From IMG/VR virus record IMGVR_UViG_3300020129_000041, positions 1 through 52,946 of that record: a stretch of DNA of 52,946 bases; one strand, given 5' to 3'. This stretch comes from a virus. The notes beneath the pieces are model-generated. The model saw only the letters and a list, made by a program, of their open reading frames with translations, did not search any database and was not told the DNA's origin. Each line of letters begins with the position of its first letter. Positions within the stretch are counted from its first letter, which is position 1. The translations under genes and the position numbers were made by a program. Shown here piece after piece: positions 1 to 6,710 of the stretch.

Positions 1-2
1 AC

Positions 3-107
3 GGCGACGGCTCCGGCTACGGCTACGGCTCCGGCTACGGCTACGGCTCCGGCTCCGGCTACGGCTACGGCTCCGGCGACGGCTACGGCGACGGCTACGG
101 CTATGGC
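3..107. repeat. GGC(TAC/TCC/GAC) hexameric low-complexity repeat, left end
   Basis: This is a run of six-base units GGC-NNC encoding Gly-Tyr, Gly-Ser and Gly-Asp. It matches the 321-base run at the right end of the window. Because units are 6 bases, slippage by whole units never breaks the reading frame. Confidence 0.95.
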
Positions 108-470
108 GAAAAAATCGAAAAGGCGTACTGGTCGAAAGCGATCGCGTACTTTGCCGCGAAGTGGACGCCGGAGCAAAAAACCGAATTGCGAGCCGCGAAA
201 CTCGTCGGCGCGCGCATCGCATTCTGGCGTTCCGATGCGCGAGGTTTCCCCGCAAACGGCGGCAAGCAACTCATGCCAGTAGCGCCAGGAACCGTCGAGG
301 AAATAGCCGGACCGCTTAAGCTCTGTACGAGGAATGCACTGCACGCAACCGACCTGCCGCGCAAGTGGAAAGGCGAACGGCTATGGGTCGTCGCGCTTTA
401 CGGCGAAGTAGCTGATGGCGGCGACAAGATAGGCGCGCTCAAGCGCGAGATTTTGGGAGAATGCATTTGA
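3..470 (+). CDS. Gly-rich repeat protein, C-terminal part (5' end missing)
   Basis: The reading frame is open from the left edge. About 35 codons of strict Gly-X alternation (X = Tyr, Ser, Asp) are followed by a roughly 120-residue ordinary domain that starts EKIEKAYWSK and contains the basic-aromatic segment RKWKGERLWVVALYGEV near the end. The stop is TGA at 468-470. The N-terminal part of the same protein begins at 52584 and runs off the right edge, so this is one gene split by the window ends. Joining the two ends directly would lose one base of frame, so the repeat is probably collapsed or trimmed. I recall similar Gly-repeat proteins in other phage early regions, but no function is established to my knowledge. 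A structural, adhesive or condensate-forming role would be speculation. Confidence 0.85.
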   Translation, partial: GDGSGYGYGSGYGYGSGSGYGYGSGDGYGDGYGYGEKIEKAYWSKAIAYFAAKWTPEQKTELRAAKLVGARIAFWRSDARGFPANGGKQLMPVAPGTVEEIAGPLKLCTRNALHATDLPRKWKGERLWVVALYGEVADGGDKIGALKREILGECI

Positions 471-562
471 GCCAACTAGCCAAACAGTTTGGTGTTTGGC
501 CGACTCTCATCCGGCGCATCGTGTTAGGCCAAGCTTGGAAACACATCGGCGAGTGTGTATGA
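461..562 (+). CDS. Tiny helix-turn-helix protein (33 aa)
   Basis: The ATG at 461 overlaps the end of the preceding gene by 10 bases and follows a GGGAGA ribosome-binding sequence. The product contains LAKQFGVWPTLIRRIVLGQ followed by AWKHI. This is the recognition-helix pattern usually found at the C-terminus of phage HNH or NUMOD-type DNA-binding proteins (family knowledge). Here the motif is nearly the whole protein. It could be a stand-alone DNA-binding peptide or the remnant of a larger endonuclease. The open frame, its position in the coupled gene chain and the recognisable motif support it being real. Confidence 0.6.
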   Translation: MHLSQLAKQFGVWPTLIRRIVLGQAWKHIGECV

Positions 563-590
563 CGCCCCCTGGCGCCTTGGCCGCGAAGCC

Positions 591-851
591 ATGACCGATA
601 AGCCCGCGCAGGTGAGTATCGAGGCGCAGATAGAGGCGTGCAAGGATGCTGCGCTTGGTGAGGTAGCTGTAACCGAACGCGAGAAGGCCACTCTCCGTGC
701 CGCCGCCGCGACCCTGCGCCAAGCAAAGACGCTCGCTGAGACACAGTGCAAGTCATGCGATTATGACGAGGCCGAGGGCTATCTGTTCAACCATTGCGAT
801 ACGTGCTGCCGCGCAATCGCTACAACCCTATGGGCGCTGACTCATGACTGA
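591..851 (+). CDS. Small cysteine-rich protein, probable zinc binder
   Basis: This 86-residue product begins MTDKPAQ. The middle is a predicted charged helix (EREKATLRAAAATLRQAKTL), and it is followed by a CKSCD ... HCDTCC cluster of five cysteines that could hold a metal. A GTG start at 555 is possible and would add 12 residues. The ATG at 591 was chosen because the added residues look unlike coding sequence. Its last codons overlap the ATG of the next gene (844). Function unknown. Confidence 0.6.
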   Translation: MTDKPAQVSIEAQIEACKDAALGEVAVTEREKATLRAAAATLRQAKTLAETQCKSCDYDEAEGYLFNHCDTCCRAIATTLWALTHD

Positions 852-1038
852 CACCCCGCCGCCGAGCACCGCCGCTCACAATGCAGCATTGGTAGAGGCC
901 GCCGATATTGTCGCCAAGCGCGCGAAGTCCCTGCGCGACGTGACCATCTTCGACGAGGGCCGATGCGTGATTACGATTGCACAGGTCGAGAAATACATGG
1001 ATGGAGTCGTCGGCGCAATCCTTGCGAGGCGCATATGA
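844..1038 (+). CDS. Hypothetical protein, 64 aa
   Basis: The start overlaps the previous stop by 8 bases and the stop overlaps the next ATG (ATGA), so it is part of a translationally coupled chain. The N-terminus MTDTPPPSTAA uses the same starting word as the next gene (MTGQPSTAA) and as the damaged start at 4428. The rest looks like a short alpha/beta segment with no recognised motif. Function unknown. Confidence 0.55.
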   Translation: MTDTPPPSTAAHNAALVEAADIVAKRAKSLRDVTIFDEGRCVITIAQVEKYMDGVVGAILARRI

Positions 1039-1784
1039 CCGGCCAGCCGAGCACCGCCGCGAGCGAGTTACACGCCGGTCCGTGTGTAGTCTGCGGATTG
1101 CGCAATTACCCGCTGAGCTTCGGCGGTCCGACGATCTGCCCTGCCTGCGATTGCGGCAACAGCGGTCCGCAACTGGTGCGCTCGCAGAAGCATCGCATCG
1201 CTGAACTTGAATCTGCGCTCTCGCGCCTGTCCGCTGGCGAGGGTGGGGCGCTGGTCAAGGAGATACACGCCCTGCTCGCCGAGACTCGCAAGCAGCGCGC
1301 CTTTACCAGCGAGAGCGAGTTCCGGTGGGAGTCGATTGTCCAGCGCGCCCGCGACGAGCTGGTGCGGAGGACGGAGAAGTTCAGCGAGCACACGAAGGCG
1401 GTCGAGTCATTCCTGTCGGACCTGTATTGCACGATGGTCGACCCGTGCGCCGAGGGAAAAATGTCCGTCGCCGATATGAAGGCCGCGTTGCTGAAAGCGG
1501 CTGAACAGGTGCGCGAGGATCAGGCCAAGCTCGCCGAGGCGGAGCGGGATGCACGGATGAACGACGAAATGTTGAAAGCAGCGGTGGACAGATTTCTCTC
1601 ATGGAAGCTGCCTGCTACGTTTCATCCCGACTGCGGTATTAGCTTCGACGGTCGCGGCAAGGACGCGCGTGGATTCGACAAAGGTTGGCCGGTCGGGACA
1701 AATCTATTTACGGCGGATGAAGCGCGGGCGATGCTTGCCCACTGCCTTGAGTACCTCGCCGCCGACCCGAGCAGGGAGGGGTGA
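1035..1784 (+). CDS. Zinc-ribbon plus coiled-coil protein, mosaic paralogue of the gene at 4480
   Basis: This 249-residue protein has an N-terminal CVVCGL ... CPACDC zinc-ribbon pattern (residues about 14-40), then long charged helices. It shares short near-identical words with the product of 4480-5109: LSRLSAGEG, RARDELVR, AKLAEAERDAR and a final LAADPSR, separated by unrelated sequence. The start at 1035 overlaps the upstream stop as ATGA. An in-frame ATG at 963 would lie inside the previous gene. No enzymatic motif is seen. The shared words point to recombination between copies rather than simple divergence. Confidence 0.65.
   Translation: MTGQPSTAASELHAGPCVVCGLRNYPLSFGGPTICPACDCGNSGPQLVRSQKHRIAELESALSRLSAGEGGALVKEIHALLAETRKQRAFTSESEFRWESIVQRARDELVRRTEKFSEHTKAVESFLSDLYCTMVDPCAEGKMSVADMKAALLKAAEQVREDQAKLAEAERDARMNDEMLKAAVDRFLSWKLPATFHPDCGISFDGRGKDARGFDKGWPVGTNLFTADEARAMLAHCLEYLAADPSREG
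1522..1552 (+). repeat. 31-bp direct repeat, copy 1 (partner 4871-4901)
   Basis: Thirty-one identical bases encode the coiled-coil word AKLAEAERDA in two otherwise different genes. With the other shared words it marks the boundaries of mosaic exchange. Confidence 0.9.
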
Positions 1785-1786
1785 GC

Positions 1787-1999
1787 ATGGCATACCGATT
1801 CTATCCGCCAGACGAAGGGTTCAGCGCCGACGAGATTAAGCGCGGGCTGCATTGGGTATACGCCGACGTTGAGTGTCCGCACTGCGGCAAGGTGCAGCCG
1901 GTTGCAGCAACAACCTATGTCGGCGGTCCTTGCGTGCAATGCGGACTGCACACTGGCGATAACGTCAGTGCCGCCCCTCCCACGAAAGGCGAGCGATGA
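1787..1999 (+). CDS. Small zinc-ribbon protein, 70 aa
   Basis: The product contains CPHCG and CVQCG about 27 residues apart, a classic four-cysteine zinc ribbon. An AGGGAGGGG ribosome-binding sequence lies about 7 bases before the ATG at 1787. A GTG at 1781 overlapping the previous stop is the alternative start. The C-terminal word VSAAPPTKGER reappears in the 11-codon ORF at 5914, so this gene end has been duplicated. Function unknown. Confidence 0.65.
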   Translation: MAYRFYPPDEGFSADEIKRGLHWVYADVECPHCGKVQPVAATTYVGGPCVQCGLHTGDNVSAAPPTKGER

Positions 2000-2199
2000 T
2001 CCATTACGCCGAATGCTACAACTGTTATGCCGAGGTTAGCATCGACGGATCACGCGATCCCGATGCTCGCCGCGATGCGCTCAAACAGGCCATGAAAGCC
2101 TGCACGTTCGAGCTTAATGGTGAGACGGTCTATCACATGACCGGGCGTGAGTGCTACGACGCAATCCGCGCCCTGCTGGAGCCGAGCGATGAGCGCTGA
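1996..2199 (+). CDS. Hypothetical protein, 67 aa (paralogue of 5946-6149)
   Basis: The start overlaps the previous stop as ATGA. The sequence has CYNCYAE and a helical centre, and it ends IRALLEPSDER, identical to the end of the product of 5946-6149. The two genes are the same length (67 codons) with divergent middles. The last codons lie within a 46-bp direct repeat. No known motif. Confidence 0.6.
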   Translation: MIHYAECYNCYAEVSIDGSRDPDARRDALKQAMKACTFELNGETVYHMTGRECYDAIRALLEPSDER

Positions 2200-2209
2200 C
2201 ACCGAGCGC
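2164..2209 (+). repeat. 46-bp direct repeat, copy 1 (partner 6114-6159)
   Basis: This is a perfect 46-base repeat covering the end of one small gene, a TGGAG ribosome-binding site and the first codons of the next ORF (MSADTER). It therefore copies a whole stop/start translational-coupling junction. Confidence 0.92.
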
Positions 2210-2224
2210 GGGTATTGGATATGA
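2189..2224 (+). CDS. 11-residue leader ORF coupling translation into the helicase gene
   Basis: An ATG inside the 46-bp repeat opens an 11-codon frame (MSADTERGYWI). Its TGA overlaps the ATG of the helicase-methyltransferase gene as ATGA. The helicase has no convincing ribosome-binding site of its own, so this mini-ORF may deliver ribosomes to it. It may instead be only a relic of recombination that brought in the start of a MmcB-like gene (compare 6139). Confidence 0.4.
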   Translation: MSADTERGYWI

Positions 2225-4431
2225 GCGGGCCATCGTATGGGCAGTTTCTGCGCTCCAAGGTTATCAGCGATCCGGCAACGGGTCTGCGCGATGTGCCGGA
2301 CCTGTCGCCGATGCTGTTTGACTTTCAGCGCGACATCGTGCGCTGGGCACTCCGCCGTGGCCGTGCTGCGATCTTCGCTGATTGCGGACTCGGTAAGACG
2401 CCAATGCAGCTTGAATGGGCGCGGCACATACCGGGCCGCGTGCTGATCTTGGCACCGCTCGCGGTATCGGCGCAGACCGTGCGCGAAGCGCAGAAGTTCG
2501 GGATTGAGGGCGTTGTCTATGCTCGCCAGCCGACACTCACGAATGAGAAGATCATCGTCACGAATTACGAGATGCTTTCGCATTTCGACCCGGCCGACTT
2601 TACCGGGATCGTGCTCGATGAATCTTCCATCCTCAAGTCCTACGATGGCGCGACTCGCAATGCGATCATTTCCGCCTTCGAGCGGACGCCATTTCGGCTC
2701 GCTTGCACTGCGACGCCAGCCCCGAACGATTACATGGAGCTCGGCAATCACGCCGAGTTTCTAGGCACGCTGACACGCACGGAAATGCTCTCAACCTACT
2801 TCGTCCATGATGGCGGAGAGACGCAGAAATGGCGCCTGAAGGGCCATGCCGAGCGCGACTTCTGGCGCTGGCTCTGTTCGTGGGCAATCACGATCCGCAA
2901 GCCATCTGACCTTGGCTACGATGACGGCGATTTCGTTCTGCCTCCGATTGAGTTCATCGAGCATACGGTCGGCGCAACCCATGCCCAAGAAGGCTATCTG
3001 TTCGCGCTGCCGGCAGCGGGCCTTCAGGAGCGCATTGCAGCGCGCCGCGATACGTTAGTCGAGCGCGTGACCGAGGCCGCAGCGATCGTGGCAGAAGATG
3101 ATGGGACTTGGGTCGTCTGGTGCAATCTCAATGCAGAATCAGAAGCGCTCGCCAGTCAGATTATCGACTCCGTAGAGGTACGCGGGTCGGATTCTGCCGA
3201 TGAGAAAGAGCAAGCGCTTGTCGACTTCTCGACCGGCAAGACGCGGATCATGGTCACGAAGCCGAGCATCGCCGGCTTCGGGTTGAACTGGCAGCACTGC
3301 GCGAATGTCGCCTTCGTTGGACTCTCGGACTCGTGGGAATCCTACTATCAGGCCGTGCGTCGTTGCTGGCGCTTCGGGCAGAAAAAACCAGTCAAGGTGC
3401 ATATCATCACGGCCGACATTGAAGGCGCCGTGCTCGCCAATATCAAGCGCAAGGAAGCCGACGCGGAGAGGATGGCAAGTGAAATGCTGGAACATATGCG
3501 GGATCTGAACGCGGAGGCCTTGCACGGCGCAACCGTGCGCCAACGCGACGATTACAAGCCAGAGGTATCGCAGGGCGAGGATTGGACGCTCTATCTCGCC
3601 GATTGCGTGGACGTGACGCGGGAACTGCCGGACAACTCGCTGCATTATTCGATCTTCTCGCCGCCGTTCTCATCGCTCTATACCTACTCGGCGAGCGAGC
3701 GCGATCTTGGCAACTGCCGCGACTTGGATACTTTTATCGCTCACTTCGGGTTTCTGGTGAAGGAACTGCATCGGGCGATGATGCCCGGTCGTCTCGTGAG
3801 CTTCCACTGCATGAATCTGCCGACGAGTAAGGTCAAGCATGGCGTCATCGGGTTGCAAGACTTCCGCGGCGATCTGATCCGACTCTTTGAGCAGCATGGT
3901 TTCATCTATCATAGCGAAGTCGTGATCTGGAAAGACCCCGTCACGGCGATGCAGCGCACCAAGGCACTCGGACTGCTGCACAAGCAGCTCAAGAAGGACT
4001 CCTGCATGAGCCGTCAGGGCGTACCGGACTATCTCGTGACCATGCGCAAGGCTGGCGACAATCCAGAGCGCGTGACGCATACCGCCGATGACTTTCCGGT
4101 TGAACTCTGGCAAAACTACGCGAGCCCGGTCTGGATGGATATCAACCCGAACGAGACGCTGCAATTCAGGAGCGCACGCGAGCACGCCGACGAGCGCCAC
4201 ATCTGCCCGCTACAACTCGAGGTGATTCGCCGCGCGCTCAAGCTTTGGACCAATCCCGGCGATCTAGTGTATAGCCCGTTCGCTGGCATCGGCTCCGAAG
4301 GCTTCTGCGCGCTCCAAGCCGGTCGGCGATTTGTCGGCGCGGAACTCAAGCGCAGCTATTGGGAGCAGGCTAGCCGCAATCTACCGAGGGCGCGCGAGGA
4401 ACAAGGGCTGCTACTGGCGGACAGCGCATGA
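2221..4431 (+). CDS. SNF2-type helicase fused to DNA methyltransferase
   Basis: This protein of about 736 residues has two enzymatic halves. The N-terminal half is a superfamily 2 ATPase: DCGLGKT (Walker A, about residue 55), VLDESS (motif II, DES instead of DEAH), CTATPAPNDYMELGNHAEFL (motif III region), SIAGFGLNWQ (motif V) and QAVRRCWRFGQ (motif VI). The C-terminal half is an N6-adenine/N4-cytosine methyltransferase with SPPFSSLY (motif IV, about residue 480) and SPFAGIGSEGF (motif I, about residue 685), i.e. permuted order. A TTG at 2215 would add two residues. Such fusions are known from phages. A role in modifying phage DNA against host restriction is inferred, and no partner nuclease is adjacent. 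Confidence 0.93.
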   Translation: MSGPSYGQFLRSKVISDPATGLRDVPDLSPMLFDFQRDIVRWALRRGRAAIFADCGLGKTPMQLEWARHIPGRVLILAPLAVSAQTVREAQKFGIEGVVYARQPTLTNEKIIVTNYEMLSHFDPADFTGIVLDESSILKSYDGATRNAIISAFERTPFRLACTATPAPNDYMELGNHAEFLGTLTRTEMLSTYFVHDGGETQKWRLKGHAERDFWRWLCSWAITIRKPSDLGYDDGDFVLPPIEFIEHTVGATHAQEGYLFALPAAGLQERIAARRDTLVERVTEAAAIVAEDDGTWVVWCNLNAESEALASQIIDSVEVRGSDSADEKEQALVDFSTGKTRIMVTKPSIAGFGLNWQHCANVAFVGLSDSWESYYQAVRRCWRFGQKKPVKVHIITADIEGAVLANIKRKEADAERMASEMLEHMRDLNAEALHGATVRQRDDYKPEVSQGEDWTLYLADCVDVTRELPDNSLHYSIFSPPFSSLYTYSASERDLGNCRDLDTFIAHFGFLVKELHRAMMPGRLVSFHCMNLPTSKVKHGVIGLQDFRGDLIRLFEQHGFIYHSEVVIWKDPVTAMQRTKALGLLHKQLKKDSCMSRQGVPDYLVTMRKAGDNPERVTHTADDFPVELWQNYASPVWMDINPNETLQFRSAREHADERHICPLQLEVIRRALKLWTNPGDLVYSPFAGIGSEGFCALQAGRRFVGAELKRSYWEQASRNLPRAREEQGLLLADSA

Positions 4432-4469
4432 CCGCCCGCCCCGCCGAGCACCGCCGCGAGCGAGATTAA
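4428..4469 (+). other. Frameshifted former start of the gene at 4480 (or 13-codon leader ORF)
   Basis: The ATG at 4428 overlaps the helicase stop (ATGA) and opens a 13-codon frame ending at TAA 4467-4469. Removing one C from the CCCC run at 4439-4442 would give MTARPPSTAASEINAER and run straight into the MARLF start at 4480. That reading matches the MT..P.STAA starts of the genes at 844 and 1035. So either a one-base insertion, a sequencing error, or a retained leader ORF. Confidence 0.5.
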
Positions 4470-4479
4470 CGCCGAGCGC

Positions 4480-5109
4480 ATGGCGCGGCTATTCCACGGT
4501 CACTATGAGCGGCTTGCGCCTTCGTTCAGCTACGTGACGCGCAAGGATTCGCGTGTCTCGTTCGATGATCTACCGCCGAACAATCGCGCGCTCATGCTGG
4601 CCGTGTGCAAGGAAATCGTCGAGTGGATCGAGGATTGCGAGCGTGCTGTGCCGCTCTCGCGCCTGTCCGCCGGCGAGGGTGACGTGACGGAACTCTTGCG
4701 CGACGCGGACGAATGCCCCGAATGGTCAAGCCTCGACGCCGTCAAGAACGTGGTGCGGAAACTGGCTATTGAGTTACGGCGCGCCCGCGACGAGCTTGTG
4801 CGGCAGGCGGATCACATTGTGAGCATGACCGAGGACCGCGATGCGTTCCAGCAGATGTACATGGACACGAAGGCCAAGCTCGCCGAGGCGGAGCGGGATG
4901 CGCGGAGGATAGACTGGCTAGAGTCGCACAAGAGCGCGCACATGGGTCCGCTGAATACTCACGTTACGCGCAAAGCCGCGTCAGTTGAAATGACGTGGTT
5001 GCCGGAACACAGCGTTATCCAGCGGGTAAATGCTGAGACTGTGCGTGCGGCTATCGACGCCGCCCTCGCCGCCGACCCGAGCAGGAGCAACGATGCCGCT
5101 CGCGATTGA
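4480..5109 (+). CDS. Coiled-coil protein, mosaic paralogue of the gene at 1035
   Basis: This 209-residue product is mostly charged helix. It shares the words LSRLSAGEG, RARDELVR, AKLAEAERDAR and LAADPSR with the protein at 1035 in the same order, with unrelated stretches between them. It lacks the zinc ribbon of that protein. The true start may be lost: a one-base change at 4439-4442 separates it from an ATG at 4428 coupled to the helicase stop. The 3' end overlaps the cytosine methyltransferase start by 17 bases. Function unknown. Confidence 0.65.
   Translation: MARLFHGHYERLAPSFSYVTRKDSRVSFDDLPPNNRALMLAVCKEIVEWIEDCERAVPLSRLSAGEGDVTELLRDADECPEWSSLDAVKNVVRKLAIELRRARDELVRQADHIVSMTEDRDAFQQMYMDTKAKLAEAERDARRIDWLESHKSAHMGPLNTHVTRKAASVEMTWLPEHSVIQRVNAETVRAAIDAALAADPSRSNDAARD
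4871..4901 (+). repeat. 31-bp direct repeat, copy 2 (partner 1522-1552)
   Basis: Second copy of the 31-base block encoding AKLAEAERDA. Confidence 0.9.
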
Positions 5110-5917
5110 CCTGTTCTGCGGCCTTGGCGGCTGGACCGAGGGCTTGCTTGCGGAGGGCTGGGACGTGATCGGGTTCGACATTGAGCAGCACGCATACGGC
5201 GAGCATCGCTATCCAGCGCAACTCGTCCTGCAAGACGTGCTGACGCTGCACGGCTCGCAGTTCCGCTCGGCTGATCTGATCGTCGCCTCGCCGCCGTGCC
5301 AGAAGTATTCGTACATGGCGATGCCGTGGTCGAAGTCGAAAGCGCTGATCGCTTGGTATCTGGAGTCGCCCGAGCGCATCGCCGAACTGAACGCGCTGTT
5401 TGACGCTTGCTTTCGCATCCAGCGCGAGGCGTGCGAGGCCAGCGGTCGGCATATCCCGCTGGTGGTCGAGAACGTGCGCGGGGCGGTTCCGTGGGTCGGC
5501 AGGAGTCGCTGGAACTTCGGCAGCTTCCACCTATGGGGCGACGTGCCCGCGCTAATGCCGATGACGAAGCGCACGGCCATCTTGAAGCCACAGGAGTATC
5601 AGCGGCGGCATGGGACGGGTTCATGGTTCGCAATCGACATGAAGTCGGCGCGAGCAGGAATCACTGATCCGGCTGCGATCAAGCAACCCGGAACGCGCTT
5701 CGACGGCAGCGGCAAGTCGTGGCAGACCGCAGCGGTTGAGGCGACCGGCACGAAGCAGGGCGGCGATTCGTTCAACGATTCGCAGCCGTCAATCTCGCGA
5801 CTCTATGGCAGCAAGAGCAGCAAGCGCAAGGCCGCGTCGGCGCTGATCGCCAAAATACCGCTGGTGCTGGCGCGGCACATCGGCCACTACTGGCATCCCG
5901 ACAGGATCGCGTCATGA
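5093..5917 (+). CDS. C5-cytosine DNA methyltransferase
   Basis: This 274-residue protein has DLFCGLGGWTEG (motif I, SAM binding, residues 5-16), SPPCQ (motif IV, catalytic cysteine near residue 67) and VVENV (motif VI, catalytic glutamate near residue 124). The start ATG is preceded by AGGAG six bases upstream. An in-frame ATG further upstream lacks this. It is shorter than bacterial Dcm/HhaI enzymes and the usual QxRxR motif VIII is not obvious, which is common in phage versions. It probably methylates phage DNA together with the helicase-methyltransferase at 2221. No restriction enzyme is nearby. Confidence 0.92.
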   Translation: MPLAIDLFCGLGGWTEGLLAEGWDVIGFDIEQHAYGEHRYPAQLVLQDVLTLHGSQFRSADLIVASPPCQKYSYMAMPWSKSKALIAWYLESPERIAELNALFDACFRIQREACEASGRHIPLVVENVRGAVPWVGRSRWNFGSFHLWGDVPALMPMTKRTAILKPQEYQRRHGTGSWFAIDMKSARAGITDPAAIKQPGTRFDGSGKSWQTAAVEATGTKQGGDSFNDSQPSISRLYGSKSSKRKAASALIAKIPLVLARHIGHYWHPDRIAS

Positions 5918-5949
5918 GTGCCGCCACTCCCGCGAAAGGCGAGCGATGA
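5914..5949 (+). CDS. 11-residue leader ORF (MSAATPAKGER), duplicated gene end
   Basis: The start overlaps the methyltransferase stop (ATGA) and the stop overlaps the next ATG (ATGA), so it bridges two genes with no gap. Its peptide is nearly the same as the C-terminal tail of the zinc-ribbon protein at 1787-1999. It is best read as a copied gene end that still serves translational coupling. It may not make a functional product. Confidence 0.4.
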   Translation: MSAATPAKGER

Positions 5950-6149
5950 GCCATCCGATGCAGCACGTACAGAATTTATGCGACATGGCGGCTGCCGATT
6001 CTAGGCGCGTCGCGATCAAACAGGCGATCAAGTGCTGCGAGGATTACGCCGTGGCGATGCAGATCAACCAAGAATTCTTGGCGCACGGAGCGGCCCATGC
6101 GTGTGCCAAGCGCATCCGCGCCCTGCTGGAGCCGAGCGATGAGCGCTGA
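5946..6149 (+). CDS. Hypothetical protein, 67 aa (paralogue of 1996-2199)
   Basis: Same length as the product of 1996-2199 and ends with the same IRALLEPSDER. The middle (QAIKCCEDYAVAMQINQEF) is helical and differs. The start is coupled to the leader ORF at 5914. No recognised domain. Confidence 0.6.
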   Translation: MSHPMQHVQNLCDMAAADSRRVAIKQAIKCCEDYAVAMQINQEFLAHGAAHACAKRIRALLEPSDER

Positions 6150-6159
6150 CACCGAGCGC
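6114..6159 (+). repeat. 46-bp direct repeat, copy 2 (partner 2164-2209)
   Basis: Here the repeat joins the end of the 67-residue gene to the start of the MmcB-like nuclease gene. At the first copy the same junction leads only to an 11-codon ORF. Confidence 0.92.
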
Positions 6160-6663
6160 AGGTGCGCCTCCGCTGACGAGATCGCGTATGCGCTGACGCG
6201 ACCGCAGGGTCCGTTCCCCTATCGCCGGTATGTGTGCGTGCCCAACGTCAGTTGGGGCTTGGACTTAGCGGGCGAGGCCGATGTCGTCGCTCTCTCCGGC
6301 TCCGGGTATCTGACCGAGATCGAGATCAAGATCAGCGTCGCCGATTTCCGCCGCGACGCCGGCAAGCGCAAGCACAGGCTTCCGAACGGGAGCGCGCACG
6401 GACTCGTCAGCGCCTTCTACTACGCAATGCCGGATACGATCTGGCCCAAAATTGAAGCCGAGTTTCCGCCGCACGCGGGATTGATCCTTGTCGATGACGA
6501 ATATCGGGCGCGGGTCGTTATCAAAGCGCCGGCGCGAGCGTGTCGCAAGCTCAGAGACGACGAGCGCGAACAGCTCGGGCGCTTGGGGACGATGCGATAC
6601 TGGACGCGGCTCAATCACGGCCAGTGGACCGCCCGCCCCGCCGAGCAGCGCGAGAGGGAGTAA
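6139..6663 (+). CDS. MmcB-like PD-(D/E)XK nuclease
   Basis: This 174-residue protein has GEADVVALSGSGYLTEIEIKIS followed by ADFRRDAGKRKHR. The Asp and the Glu-x-Lys spaced across two strands are the PD-(D/E)XK nuclease core, and the following DF..D..K..HR is characteristic of the MmcB DNA-repair family (family knowledge). The ATG overlaps the previous stop by 11 bases and follows TGGAG. The last residues repeat a 20-base word also present at 4431-4450. It is the last gene of the rightward arm. A role in phage recombination or repair is inferred. Confidence 0.65.
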   Translation: MSADTERRCASADEIAYALTRPQGPFPYRRYVCVPNVSWGLDLAGEADVVALSGSGYLTEIEIKISVADFRRDAGKRKHRLPNGSAHGLVSAFYYAMPDTIWPKIEAEFPPHAGLILVDDEYRARVVIKAPARACRKLRDDEREQLGRLGTMRYWTRLNHGQWTARPAEQRERE

Positions 6664-6685
6664 AAAACCCCGACCGGAGCCGGGG
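6662..6685 (-). terminator. Rho-independent terminator of the leftward late operon
   Basis: On the minus strand the stem CCCCG/CGGGG (6681-6685 with 6668-6672) encloses an 8-base loop and is followed directly by six T residues (6667-6662). It lies between the converging ends of the early and late transcripts. The plus-strand side lacks a T run. Confidence 0.8.
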
Positions 6686-6710
6686 CCGAAGTGGAAGGAA
6701 TAACAGACGG

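Noticed and set aside
2050-2751. Minus-strand frame of 233 codons inside the helicase gene
   Set aside because: Antisense to a strongly conserved helicase, no ribosome-binding site, and Arg-rich shadow composition.
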